From Plazaster borealis (taxonomy: Eukaryota; Echinodermata; Asteroidea; Forcipulatida; Labidiasteridae), in assembly GCA_021014325.1 (NCBI GenBank), contig CM037461.1, positions 21,685,376 through 21,749,375 on the forward strand: a DNA stretch of 64,000 bases, given 5' to 3'. This document shows, one piece after another, positions 55,035-64,000 of this stretch (position 1 is the first letter of the stretch; each line of letters starts with the position of its first letter). The translations under genes and the position numbers were made by a program. Under the pieces are notes generated by a model that was not told the DNA's origin, made no database searches, and saw nothing but the letters and a program-made list of their open reading frames with translations.

Positions 55035-55217
55035 CTCTCTTGGTGTTTTTCTTAGTTTTCAAAGCCCTACTTTGCAATTTGGAGCATTCTATGGTTTTCA
55101 TTTCTTGTTTTTTGGGAAACTACCGTATTAAAAAAAAATAATACAAAATTGGCGTATCGGCCGAAATTTTCGCGTATCGGCACAGAATTCGCTAGCTTGT
55201 GCATGGGGAGAACCCAG
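55035..55217 (+). mobile_element. H1 MITE, right part
   Basis: CTTGGTGTTTTTCTTAGTTT, GCAATTTGGAGCATTC and GCTAGCTTGTGCATGGGGAG; the left end is lost. Confidence 0.7.
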
Positions 55218-55267
55218 GCTCTTAATAAAAGCAAGGTCAAACAAAAATAGAAGCCATGTAGGTACTC

Positions 55268-55435
55268 GGGGCTCGAAAGTTACACTGGACCGTTGGCCCG
55301 AGGCCAGTGGTTTTAGCATCAGGCCAGTAAACTCAGGACTGGACAAGTCCGGCGGTCTTGTGGTTTTTGTTCAAATTTAGTTGACTTTCAGTCTGATAAA
55401 AGTCTTTCAATTCTGTCGAGTATGGAAGTATACTT

Positions 55436-55467
<32 letters not shown>

Positions 55468-55720
55468 GACTTGTAATGCGCACATATCCACCCTGCTGGG
55501 TGTTCAAGGCGCAGTAAAAACCAAAAACAAAAACAAAACAAAACAAAGAAAAACGGACACAACAAAATTAGTCCTTGAAAACCTACTTACCCATAATACA
55601 AGTGAGATAAATCTTCTCTTAGTGCTTGTTCAAATTTTAAACGGTTCAAGTGTTAAATTGCGTAGGTATTTTTTTTGCATTTAAATGTTGTGAAAATAAT
55701 ATAAATTTTGAGCTACACAA
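55268..55720 (+). mobile_element. Dispersed repeat (as 31763-32096) with a TAA-run insertion
   Basis: GGGGCTCGAAAGTTACACTG to ATTTTGAGCTACAC, interrupted at about 55434 by a TAATAA microsatellite and TGCGCACATATCCACCCTGC, a short SINE-like 3' end also seen near 2657. Confidence 0.55.
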
Positions 55721-56092
55721 GCCAAGACTGATTGGAGAGGGGGGTAAACAAAAAACATCTCCCTCCCACCCTGCATAAATTGAGAAGGAAGCACCCTTAA
55801 CAACAACTTTTTTTCGGATGGCCTAACTCATTGATCAGATTTCACCCCGCCCTGTTGATGCAGATGTCCAAACTCAACAGCAATGATGAGGAGGGCTTAT
55901 TCTATTATCCGTTTCATTGGTATCATAATTCCCTCATCCAATCAACCCCCAAGACCTCCATGCTGCAGATGGGTTGCAAAGCAGTTGCAAAGATCCTCTA
56001 GATGTTGCTCTAGTTTTATCTTGCTAAGCGTCTTTTTTGTTTCTCAGATGCCCGGGCTCGTCTCAAGCAGTTTAGAAGAAAATGCTGTTAAA

Positions 56093-56223
56093 GGGATTGT
56101 ATACGTTTGGTAATTGGAACCCACAGTTTGTTTCAATCCTATATAGTTGTATATATACATGTATACCATAAAACTAACTTATGAAAATTTCATTTTTCAA
56201 ATTACCAAACATATACAGACCCT
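56093..56223 (-). mobile_element. Internally deleted TTAA MITE (family T3), 131 bp
   Basis: TTAA at 56089-56092; ends AGGGATTGTATACGTTTGGT and CCAAACATATACAGACCCT, then TTAT. It keeps both TIRs but only about 90 bp of interior. Confidence 0.8.
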
Positions 56224-56470
56224 TTATTGATTGGAGTAGAAGGTTTCTTTCAGTCATCTAATCCATCCACTTGATCCCTCAGCAATTTTAACGACTTAAG
56301 AAAACGGGGATTCAATTTAGCTTGAGTTTACTTCCTGGTTCATGGTTGTGAATATTCATCAGCTCATTGTAATGTCATGAATATGTAAATAACTTGAATT
56401 TTGTCTGAGGAGTGCTCTTTGCACATTAGTCAAAAAAGTGAAATGATAAACACTGACTGTTTATAAATGT
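56224..56470. other. Stretch with AT-rich factor-like motifs
   Basis: GTGAATATTCATCAGC and GTCATGAATATGTAAATAAC at about 56348-56393 resemble POU and Fox sites. No repeat match was seen. Confidence 0.3.
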
Positions 56471-56474
56471 TTAA

Positions 56475-56640
56475 AGGCATCAGACACGTTTGGTAATGAC
56501 TCTGAACATTTCTGGCAATAAAAACTTACTTAGTAAGAAGTACAGCAGCTTTGAACAGTATAATGCATTTTGAGAGACTTTTTACTTCGAAGGACTGCAG
56601 TTATAACGAAAAAATTATCACTTTTTATCCCCTTTTATAT
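56475..56640 (+). mobile_element. TTAA MITE fragment (family T3)
   Basis: TTAA at 56471-56474, AGGCATCAGACACGTTTGGT, ACTTACTTAGTAAGAAGTAC and CACTTTTTATCCCC; the right half is lost. Confidence 0.7.
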
Positions 56641-57149
56641 ATCACTTTTAAAAGACGATACAAAATATTCTCATTTTTAAAAGGTCTGATGATAGATAAT
56701 TCCTTGCATGTCACTGCTGCTGAGACTCTTATTCTCTTGAACACTATTCTGCGATTCTCACATTACATTACATTCAACAGAGTATACATGCACAAACCTC
56801 GGCAGCAAATAAGGCCAGAACCAAAAAACAAAAATCTCTGCATTTTTGTTTGGGGGGGGGGGGGTCTTCAGTTGATTGAGTTTCATATTACACTCGGTGG
56901 GAAGGTTTGCGCTGTTGATGATGAAACTGCGTTTTGTCATTCCGTAAAGACCTGTCATGTTGACAAAGGCCATGTAGTTCCTTGAGTGATTGTCCTCAAG
57001 CAATTCAAACCAATTTACTTATTCCTATTGACTCAGGTTTCAAATTAGCATCGGGGCTATTTTTTTTTGTTTATAGACTAGAAAATAGACAAGGATATTT
57101 GAGTCATTAGTTTGTTTTGTTTGTATTTTTACTTGTGGCTTTGTGCGAC

Positions 57150-57405
57150 ATGCAAGTCTAGACTGTGTAAGTCTTGCAAGTATGGGAACGAGAAAACACG
57201 TCAAACGAAGAACTTTTTTTCTTCAGAAATCAAATCTTTGTTTTAAATTTATCTAGTGACAAAATCTAAACAACCAAAATACTCAATACAATTGTTATAA
57301 ATTATGTTAAGCTTTTATAATAAATACACAAATAATGTGTTCATTATTATTGAAACAAAATTAAAACTCTGTGACAAGGATGCTTATTTGATCTTATCTT
57401 TTAAG
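57150..57405 (-). mobile_element. Partial copy of the 7595-8307 element
   Basis: TAGACTGTGTAAGTCTTGCA, GAGAAAACACGTCAA and CAAGGATGCTTATTTGATCT correspond to the right half of 7595-8307 in reverse. It is truncated where a SINE fragment starts. Confidence 0.65.
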
Positions 57406-57567
57406 CACCTTGTAAACCATTGCATGGTGCTATCAATGAATAGGCCTCATACTTCAAACGTAGCTCCACATACCTTGCAGGAAAAAATTGGTAGTCAGAC
57501 AATGGTGCGCTTAAAAACATTCGTATTAAGCGCCTAATAAATGTTGTGTATTATTATTATTATTAAT
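57404..57567 (+). mobile_element. tRNA-derived SINE 3' fragment
   Basis: GCACCTTGTAAACCATTGCA, GTAGCTCCACATACCTTGCA, ending in a TTATTATTATTATT run. Confidence 0.7.
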
Positions 57568-57610
57568 ATCTTTGCTCGGGGTGCACATTAATCCGAGGTA
57601 GTTGGTTCAA

Positions 57611-57717
57611 ACTTCCATGCTTCAAAGCATAGCTCCGCATACCTTGCAGGGAAAAAATACTGAGCGCTTTGATACGCCCATCGGGTGTGATAAAGCGCTA
57701 TATAAGAACTCAATATT
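57611..57717 (+). mobile_element. tRNA-derived SINE 3' fragment, second tail type
   Basis: GCATAGCTCCGCATACCTTG and GCGCTTTGATACGCCCATCG...GCGCTATATAAGAACTC match the tail at 5589 in reverse. Confidence 0.7.
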
Positions 57718-57728
57718 AGCCCGCATAC

Positions 57729-57847
57729 AAATTGGCGACTACAGCTACGGCTACGGCTGTTGCTAGGGGTGTTGCTAAGGACGTCCTCTTCTTCAACGCA
57801 TGATGACGCGGAAATCTAGCCGTAGCCGTAGCTGTAGCTGCCAATTC
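57729..57847. repeat. 119-bp palindrome
   Basis: AATTGGCGACTACAGCTACG plus GCTACGGCT at the left pairs with AGCCGTAGCCGTAGCTGTAG plus CTGCCAATT at the right (about 29 bp, few mismatches). Probably a small foldback element. Confidence 0.8.
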
Positions 57848-58207
57848 GGACGCCACCTTATTATTATTATTATCAGAAATTAATAATCATAATTATTGCT
57901 ACTACATTTTTGTTAATCGCCCTCAGCCATGGCCCTGACTGATTCTGGGACACTGTCTTCCTTTAGTGTCATCATCAACACCGAAATGTCTGGCCCCCCG
58001 TTCATTAATTCCCCCCTCCTCTTTACATTGTGTTGTCTATTGGTACACGAGCAACATCGTTAAATCTCTTCCACCCAGACCAGACCGATTCATTACCGTC
58101 TCTAACGTCACCCTCTTCTGCATGCAGCTACAATCCATCCATCAACTACATAATAAAGATCCATCAGAAACCAATAGACCGTTAAGACTGATGTTTGTGT
58201 ACATGTA

Positions 58208-58464
58208 CTAGGGTTCTCCCCGTTTTTTTTTTCCAAAACTGTGGTGCATTCTGGACCCAAATTTTTGGATTTGGCCGGAGCACGCTGAATTGACACAAGG
58301 CCTTTGGAATGTTTTCTACTTTGTTGTTAATCTAGGTTTTTAAAGCCCTACTTTTTTTTTTTTTGGGGGGGGGGGTGGGTATCGGCCGAAATGTTTGCGT
58401 ATCAGTCACTCAAATCGCGAGTATCGTCCTGATACACTAGCTTGTGCATGGGGAGAACCCTGTG
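58208..58464 (+). mobile_element. CAGGGTTCTCCCC-terminal MITE (family H1)
   Basis: TAGGGTTCTCCCCG at the left, GTGCATGGGGAGAACCCTG at the right; the interior has a G-run near 58363. Confidence 0.8.
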
Positions 58465-58562
58465 TACCCCCCTCCTGTGGTGTTCAAGAAAAGTTTTAGC
58501 AGTCCGGGTTAGGGTTTGAAAATCGTTCTCTTCTTACATTAGAGTTTTATATATTTTTGGTA

Positions 58563-58888
58563 ACAAAACCAAGGATGCCTCATAAATGAACTTAATCACT
58601 GTACATGCTGTTCAATGTAGCTCGCAAGCCTGAGGAAACCTGTTAACCAGTGTGCTTGCTATGTGAACCAGAAATACCGGGGTTAACCCCTACTCTTCCA
58701 CGATAAGTGTTCTGGGTTCTTTTACTTGCACTAGTACATGGGACCTACGGCTTCATGTACCATCCAAAGGACAAAGCAATTATGGTACAGCATCTTGCTC
58801 AAGGACACAATTGCAGGACCGGGACTCGAACCCACACTCTGCTGATCAGAAACACCAGAGCTTGAGTCGGGTGCTCTGAACCGCTCAT
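58563..58888 (-). mobile_element. tRNA-derived SINE (S2), head truncated
   Basis: CCAAGGATGCCTCATAAATG, AGCTCGCAAGCCTGAGGAAA and GGACCGGGACTCGAACCC (B-box). The tRNA-like head stops at GAACCGCTC where a MITE interior begins. Confidence 0.8.
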
Positions 58889-59165
58889 TTGGGCTTAATT
58901 GGTCATCGGAGTTGCAAGAAAATGATGAAAGAAAAAACACACTTGTTGTACAAATTTGTGTGCTTTCAGATAGGAATAAAAACTTCTTGCAAGAAGTTTT
59001 TATTATTTTAGTGAGAAATTACCTCTTTCTCAAAAACTACGTTACTTCAGAGGGAGTCGTTTCCTACAATGTTTTATACTATCAACAGCCCTCCATTGCT
59101 TGTTACCAAGTAAGTTTTTTATGCTAATATTTGTTTTGAGTCATTACCAAACGTGTACGATACCT
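58889..59165 (+). mobile_element. TTAA MITE (family T1), left end missing
   Basis: It begins inside the family at TTTGGGCTTAATTGGTCATC and ends CCAAACGTGTACGATACCT plus TTAA (59166-59169). The central palindrome is intact. A deletion fused it to the SINE. Confidence 0.85.
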
Positions 59166-59169
59166 TTAA

Positions 59170-60145
59170 AGATAGAAATGTCATCATTTCAACATACATG
59201 TATGCACCTCTTAAAAATTTGAGTCCTAGCTCCAGACCTTTTTGTCAGCAATGACTCTCGCCCCTTGATTTTTTTTACTGAACGTCAAGACAGGCCAAGG
59301 AGGACATAATCAACCGCGATTTTTTAAGGGTCTCTCGCATTTGTCATCTTTTTTGATGGACGTCGCCTAAGTGCCAATGACACACGGTTAAACGCATTCA
59401 TTACTTCGGCAAATACGGCCGCAGAACGCTTCATCGCTCCAGCGTGTGTCACTGTTTATATTTGGAAGTGATCGCTGTAATGGAACGTTTCTGCGGTCGG
59501 AAATCATTCCGAAGCAGCAGGGATTTAAAAAAAATTTTTTTTTGTTCTTTCCAAAGTCCGTGACGGCGGGTAAATGGCAATATTCATGGACAGTCACCTT
59601 GTTTTTTTGGAGAGTTCCAGAGCAATGATGTGGCTTGTAAATTGCTTGAGGTGGATGTACGTGCTTGTTGTATCGGACAAAGAAAGTGCCAGATCTCGAG
59701 TGGATGATTAATCGTGCAATTTTCTCTGTGGCGAGACTATTACAAGTCTATTAATTTTTGATTTTGACTGAATTCAAAATTCACTATTGGATCTAAAAAA
59801 ATTAATTAATTTGTTAAAGCTGCATGGCCTGATTTTTGTCGGAAGAAATTTTGTTTAAAGGTTTTTTTTTGTTCTCTGAACGACATTTGACAGAAGATGC
59901 TGTTTCATACATTATCTTATGGACAAAGCAGAAAAATACATAACATGCAAAAATATTTGTACTTGCTTGAATGGTGACTTCTTAAACGTGGCGATCGAGT
60001 ACCACAGAAAGGAAAGGGCGGCGGTGCGCCAAGCTACTTCTATATGTTGGAGAACACTGGTGTGTTATACGTAGAACAGGGGTTGATATGGGTCGTGTAA
60101 TTCAGGTTTACATCACACTCAACAAACATGTTTGAGGTACATGTC
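59170..60145. other. Repeat-poor unassigned stretch
   Basis: No dispersed family was recognised over nearly 1 kb. GGCAAATACGGCCGCAGAAC near 59408 is unusually GC-rich. No exon with matching splice sites and phase was found. Confidence 0.4.
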
Positions 60146-60432
60146 CAGAGATGCCACTTTTCCGGATTTACCCGGGTTTAAAAAAAAATAAACCTTCCGT
60201 TAAAAAAAAATTTTTTTAAAATATAAATCAAGCCTGAATAAAGTTATAATTGTTTGGCCTCTAAAGCAAGTCCGCTTTGCAATAAGCGATTTTCGCTGAA
60301 AATTTTAGTTTATATCACAAATGTCGTAATTTTCCTCTTTTTACGGCTTGGTGAGGTGTACATGTATGCCTGACTTGAGCTTAAGTGCTCGGCGGTGCTA
60401 CTCTTTTTGGGAATTCAATGTTGGCATCTCTG
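60146..60432. mobile_element. CAGAGATGCCA-terminal element, 287 bp
   Basis: CAGAGATGCCACTTTTCC at the left and TGTTGGCATCTCTG at the right. The ends resemble family H2 (CAGAGCTGCCA), but the interior is unrelated. A similar GGCATCTCTG recurs at about 60549. Confidence 0.6.
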
Positions 60433-61164
60433 CGATGATTGCTCTGCGATAATTTGTCACAATGGTTACCACTCAAGACATTCATTTAGTGGCTTTCTGC
60501 TTTTGTCTGAGGAAAAATAATGTTCAGGTTTTTTTTCGTTACCACAGCGGCATCTCTGATGTCTTGTATAGTAAAATTTTTGTCTAATTTTGTTGTTGGC
60601 ATGTGCATTTATGTTGGAAAACCACCCATAGAGATTCATTGATTCTTTTGATCTTTTAGGTTTAGAGCCCTGGCTACATGTAGGTTATTATAAATCTGTA
60701 TTCTATCCAACAATGTTATCATAGTTAATGATGCGTTGCTAATGTGTCTGGAACAAGAAAAAGCCCATGAATTATTCATGAAACTCATATAAATATACAC
60801 GTTGGCCATTGTTGTTAATGGCCGCTGCAGAGACGCATGTGCTAGACTCGGTGTCCTCAGCGTCGGGTTCCCACATCCTCGTTCCTAGGGTCGTGCCCAG
60901 ACCTGCTGGCATTTATAAACCCTTGAAGATGTCTTCAGAGTGGTGCAGAATCAACAGTAGCTTGCCACTTGGCATCCTGACTTTCCGGCCGTTTTTTTAA
61001 ATTGTTTTTATTTTGCATTTTTCGTAGACTTTGTCCTTACTTATAGCGTCTGGAAGGGTCGACCTTCCGAGATAGCCGTCCACACAGTTTTGTTTAGCAT
61101 GCAGTTCTTCATATAGTATACATGCATACACTGGGATTTTATATATCTCCATTTCATTTAGACC
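60433..61164. other. Repeat-poor unassigned stretch
   Basis: CATGAATTATTCATG at about 60766 is a 15-bp near-palindrome followed by CATATAAATATACACG. No gene was recognised. Confidence 0.35.
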
Positions 61165-61370
61165 ACAGCGCTCTATACTATTTTTCCTGCAAGGTATGCG
61201 GAGCTACGTATGAGACCCATTCCTTTACATAGCACCATGTAATGGTTTACAAGGTGCTGTGGCGCAATATGCAGCCAATCAAACCAGGAACACCGGGGCG
61301 AACCCCTTCTCCTTATGATAAGTGCACTGGGTTCTTTTACGTGTATTACACAGCACATGGGACCTACGGG
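61165..61370 (-). mobile_element. tRNA-derived SINE, 3' part
   Basis: TTTTTCCTGCAAGGTATGCG, CACCATGTAATGGTTTACAA and CCAGGAACACCGGGGCGAAC; the head is absent. Confidence 0.8.
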
Positions 61371-61491
61371 CGGAAACATCAGAACAATTCCAAACCCGGG
61401 TTAAGACATCTGTTCAATTTGTATTTAAATAATGTTGAATTCATGACAGCGCGTATTGTAGGAACCTTACGGTGATATGCGCTATAGACCA

Positions 61492-61827
61492 TGTGACCTG
61501 TCACATCACATGTTTACAAAAGAACCACAGAGCCTGGACTTCATGCAGGCACAACTTGTACACAGCTCAATGAAAGAACATTTGATGTTATCTTTTATGG
61601 GGACTACACTGTCTGATCTCTATCTTTTTTTTTGATACGAAGAAAGGGGGCACATCTCAAACCTTCCTGAGCTGTCGTTTTTATAGCTGTTTCAATTGTC
61701 TTGAAGTTGTGGCACATACATGTAATGTAAAATTTCCCATATGACCAGTGTAGTATCTTGCCTGCCAGAAAGGCCCTGGAATGTACAAGGTCACTCTTTT
61801 TGTAAACAAAGGTTACACGGTCTACAG
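61492..61827 (-). mobile_element. TIR element (family H3), full copy
   Basis: CTATAGACCATGTGACCTGT at the left and AAAGGTTACACGGTCTACAG at the right, with CCTGGACTTCATGCAGGC and GTAGTATCTTGCCTGCCAGA inside. Confidence 0.8.
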
Positions 61828-62644
61828 ATTATTGCATTAACACGGCTCACCAAATTTCCTTCACTGAAAGCAGACTTGCAGTCCCGACCCTTGTGTTTAT
61901 AGAAATATACATGTACACTGTACATGTAATTGGTTTACATGTAGTACTCAAGCTCCCTGAAGATAACCGACTTTGTCAACAGTTGGAAGGCAAAGCCTTG
62001 CACCAGACGCACTCGACCCAAAAATATTGTCTCTTTCAGCTGCTTGAATTACACCCTGGAAATGCCGAGTTACTTCAGTCTCCCGTCCTGATGGGACTTC
62101 AAGTTTATTTAAATGTTCGTAAATGCATCTGTAGGAGTCTTAAAGAAAGGCAATCAGTCGTCACGTGTGCGAAGCCTGAACAAATTTTCCTGTATTTTTT
62201 TAATTAAAGTCACCTGGAAATAGTTTTATTTTTAAAAATTTTTTTTACATAAGAGTATATATATGTATAATATTAACAATAAAACAATTTTTTGAGTAAT
62301 TGTTTGTCACGATTTATATGTTAAACAAATAGATAAAGTTGTTTGGGGGTGACTCCGCCCATCCCTTTTTTTTGACGTCAATCGAGGCAGATTTCGCCGT
62401 GATCGAACATCGACCCCCCTCGAACTTGCCTGCATTTACGTTGTATACACACGTGCAAGTAGTGAGCTTGTACGTTTCTTTTGGTCCCCCAAAAAGGGAT
62501 TTTTCTTGCATTTTTTCGGCAATGCCGACCAGGTGTATTGCTGCTGGATGCAGCAAAGTGACTAAAGATGGGGTCAGCTAGCATTTGTTTCCTGCAGATC
62601 CCACTCAGTGACGCTCATGGAACTCCAACATTCAGTATTTTTCC
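61828..62644. other. Unassigned stretch
   Basis: No repeat family was recognised. A plus-strand frame at 61893-62207 has no recognisable domain or supporting splice sites. Confidence 0.35.
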
Positions 62645-62765
62645 AGGAGGTCCGGATGTCGCAGGTTCAAGTCCCGCTAATGTCAATTTCTCTGTTCAAC
62701 CCCAAATTATTTTAAAATTTACTCAGTCAGTTTTCCTTGTGATTTATTACTTGAATTTCTTTCAT
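62645..62765 (+). mobile_element. S4 SINE 3' part
   Basis: GTCGCAGGTTCAAGTCCCGC (B-box), TCTGTTCAACCCCAAATTAT and TTACTTGAATTTCTTTC. It ends about 45 bp before the last exon's acceptor. Confidence 0.55.
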
Positions 62766-62808
62766 TTATGATTTTTGTCTCCACCTTGTTTTTTTTTGTT
62801 CTTTACAG

Positions 62809-62877
62809 ACCTTGAAACTAAACACGGAGGTCAGGCCTGACGAAGGAGAATGGGCGAAGCAGCGCCAACAATCATCT
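62809..62877 (+). CDS. ARHGAP39: ARHGAP39 internal exon, linker after the WW pair
   Basis: Twenty-three codons in phase 0 read TLKLNTEVRPDEGEW, then AKQRQQSS. Joined to the previous exon this gives LAKLQ-TLKLNTE, matching the LAKLQTLKQNTE junction I recall for vertebrate ARHGAP39, which is why this short exon is accepted. The acceptor has a long T-rich tract ending in TTTACAG (62808); the donor is GTAAGT at 62878. The segment is hydrophilic linker without a fold of its own. A full-length SINE in reverse orientation begins about 20 bp after the donor. The remaining exons (long linker, MyTH4, RhoGAP) lie downstream of the window. Confidence 0.85.
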
Positions 62878-62896
62878 GTAAGTTTCTGCATACATG

Positions 62897-63294
62897 TAAT
62901 AATAATAGTAGTGGCTTCTTATATACAAATGTAGCGCACATATCCGTCACTCAGTGACGCTCAAGGCGCTTTTAACGTTCATTATTTTCCTGCAAGGTAT
63001 TGTGGAGCAACGTTTTTGAAGTATGAGACCAAGTCCTTTACATAGCATCATGTAATGGTTTACAAGGTGCTGTGGAGCAATATGCTGCCGATCAAACCAG
63101 GAACACCGGGGTGAACCCCTTCTCTTTTCGATAAGTGCACTGGGTTCTTTTACGTGCATTACACAACACACGGGACCTACGGCTTAACGTCCCATCCGAA
63201 GGACGAAGCATGTGGGATTCGAACCCACACTCTGCTGATCAGAAACACCAGAGCTTGAGTTTTGTGTTCTTATCCGCTCGGCCACGACACGCCA
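62897..63294 (-). mobile_element. Full-length tRNA-derived SINE abutting the last exon
   Basis: On the minus strand: head GGCGTGTCGTGGCCGAGCGG, B-box GTGTGGGTTCGAATCCCAC, the shared body, CACCTTGTAAACCATTACAT and the tail ending in TTATTATTA at 62897. It starts about 20 bp after the donor at 62878. This is the best reference copy in the window. Confidence 0.9.
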
Positions 63295-63307
63295 TGTAAC
63301 TAATTAA

Positions 63308-63902
63308 AGAGGAAGGGAAATGACGAATTCAGTTTTGTGATGTACTCGTTTTCCCAATAGATAATGTGAGTGGGTAAAAACTACAAGTCTCTAACCTTAC
63401 GTTAAAATGGTGTAAATTGCCATTGTATTTGATACCCTTCCATTGCAAAATTTGTCAATATCCAAAACATCTGATGACATCATTCTGAGAAAAAATTAGT
63501 TTTTAAATTTTTGTACGGGGATGTTTTGGTTCATAACTGACTTTTTCAGAGTAAAATTTGAAACATGATGACATCGGATTTCAACAACTGGATCTTTACA
63601 TTCCAAGGAGGATTTTTTCGTCTGTCGAAAGGTCAAATTTAAGGCCGTTTTGATTGATACTATCGAAAGTCAGGAATGATCCAAAACATTCCCGTACAAA
63701 AATGTAGAGACCCATATTTCTCAGAAGGATGTCATCAGATGTTTTGGATGTTGACAAATTTTGCACCGGAAGGGTATCGAGAACAATGACAATTTACACC
63801 TTTTTAGAGTGAGGTTATTTTTTTTTTCCCCACTCACATTAGGACTCTATTCAATGGAAAATGGGTACATAACAAAATTGAAATGGTCATTTCCCTTCCT
63901 CT
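63308..63902. mobile_element. TTAA-flanked element with long inverted arms, 595 bp
   Basis: TTAA at 63304-63307 and 63903-63906. Ends AGAGGAAGGGAAATGAC and GTCATTTCCCTTCCTCT are exact inverted repeats. Pairing continues inward: GTGTAAATTGCCATTG with CAATGACAATTTACAC, and AACATCTGATGACATC with GATGTCATCAGATGTT. No transposase is present. Confidence 0.85.
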
Positions 63903-64000
63903 TTAACTCTTGCAGTGTCCTGTTTTAATCATTTCACTTCGGATGATGTCCTCTTCAGCCAAACTTTTCCAAACTGATTAACGATGGTATTTATGAATGC

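Noticed and set aside
56551..56985. A 144-codon frame beginning in a T3 MITE
   Set aside because: It starts inside a MITE fragment, runs through unrelated sequence including a G-run, and shows no family motif.

Overview
This window is eukaryotic, intron-dominated DNA from an animal, most likely an echinoderm and possibly a sea star. The organism call is inference: it rests on the protein match to a metazoan gene, the pervasive ACATGT-type microsatellites, tRNA-derived SINEs and a very dense load of small terminal-inverted-repeat (TIR) elements. Nothing in it looks bacterial or viral, and nearly every open frame of 60-200 codons is chance or comes from a repeat.

One gene is supported. Three plus-strand exons at 2065-2166, 46336-46474 and 62809-62877 join in frame (phase 2/2, then phase 0/0) with canonical AG/GT sites. 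They encode the N-terminal tandem WW domains and following linker of an ARHGAP39 (Vilse/CrossGAP, RhoGAP93B) orthologue. Both introns lie wholly in the window (44,169 and 16,334 bp). The start codon and the MyTH4 and RhoGAP regions lie outside it.

The rest is intron. From 0 to 8 kb there are SINEs, a GGATAC-rich inverted element, a 110-bp and a 44-bp tandem array and a cluster of AGGTCA half-sites. From 8 to 28 kb there are nested MITEs, several tandem arrays (14, about 130, about 105 and 129 bp) and a LINE remnant. From 28 to 45 kb there are many copies of a roughly 366-bp TTAA-flanked MITE, several sitting inside other repeats, plus foldback elements and a 31-bp array. From 46 to 48 kb the 3' end of the second WW exon, with its donor site, is repeated three more times, followed by a 114-bp array. 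From 48 to 64 kb there are a piggyBac-like MITE, a tRNA-bearing foldback, a less repetitive stretch with a possible alternative first exon (about 52.4-53.65 kb), and a 595-bp TTAA inverted element next to the last exon.

The strongest unusual signals are: (1) TTAA-target MITE families whose insertion is shown directly by four filled/empty-site comparisons inside other repeats and which carry central palindromes; (2) a tandem partial-exon duplication giving four near-identical 5' splice sites; (3) two cases where one MITE family has grown into a tandem array; (4) several near-perfect foldbacks.
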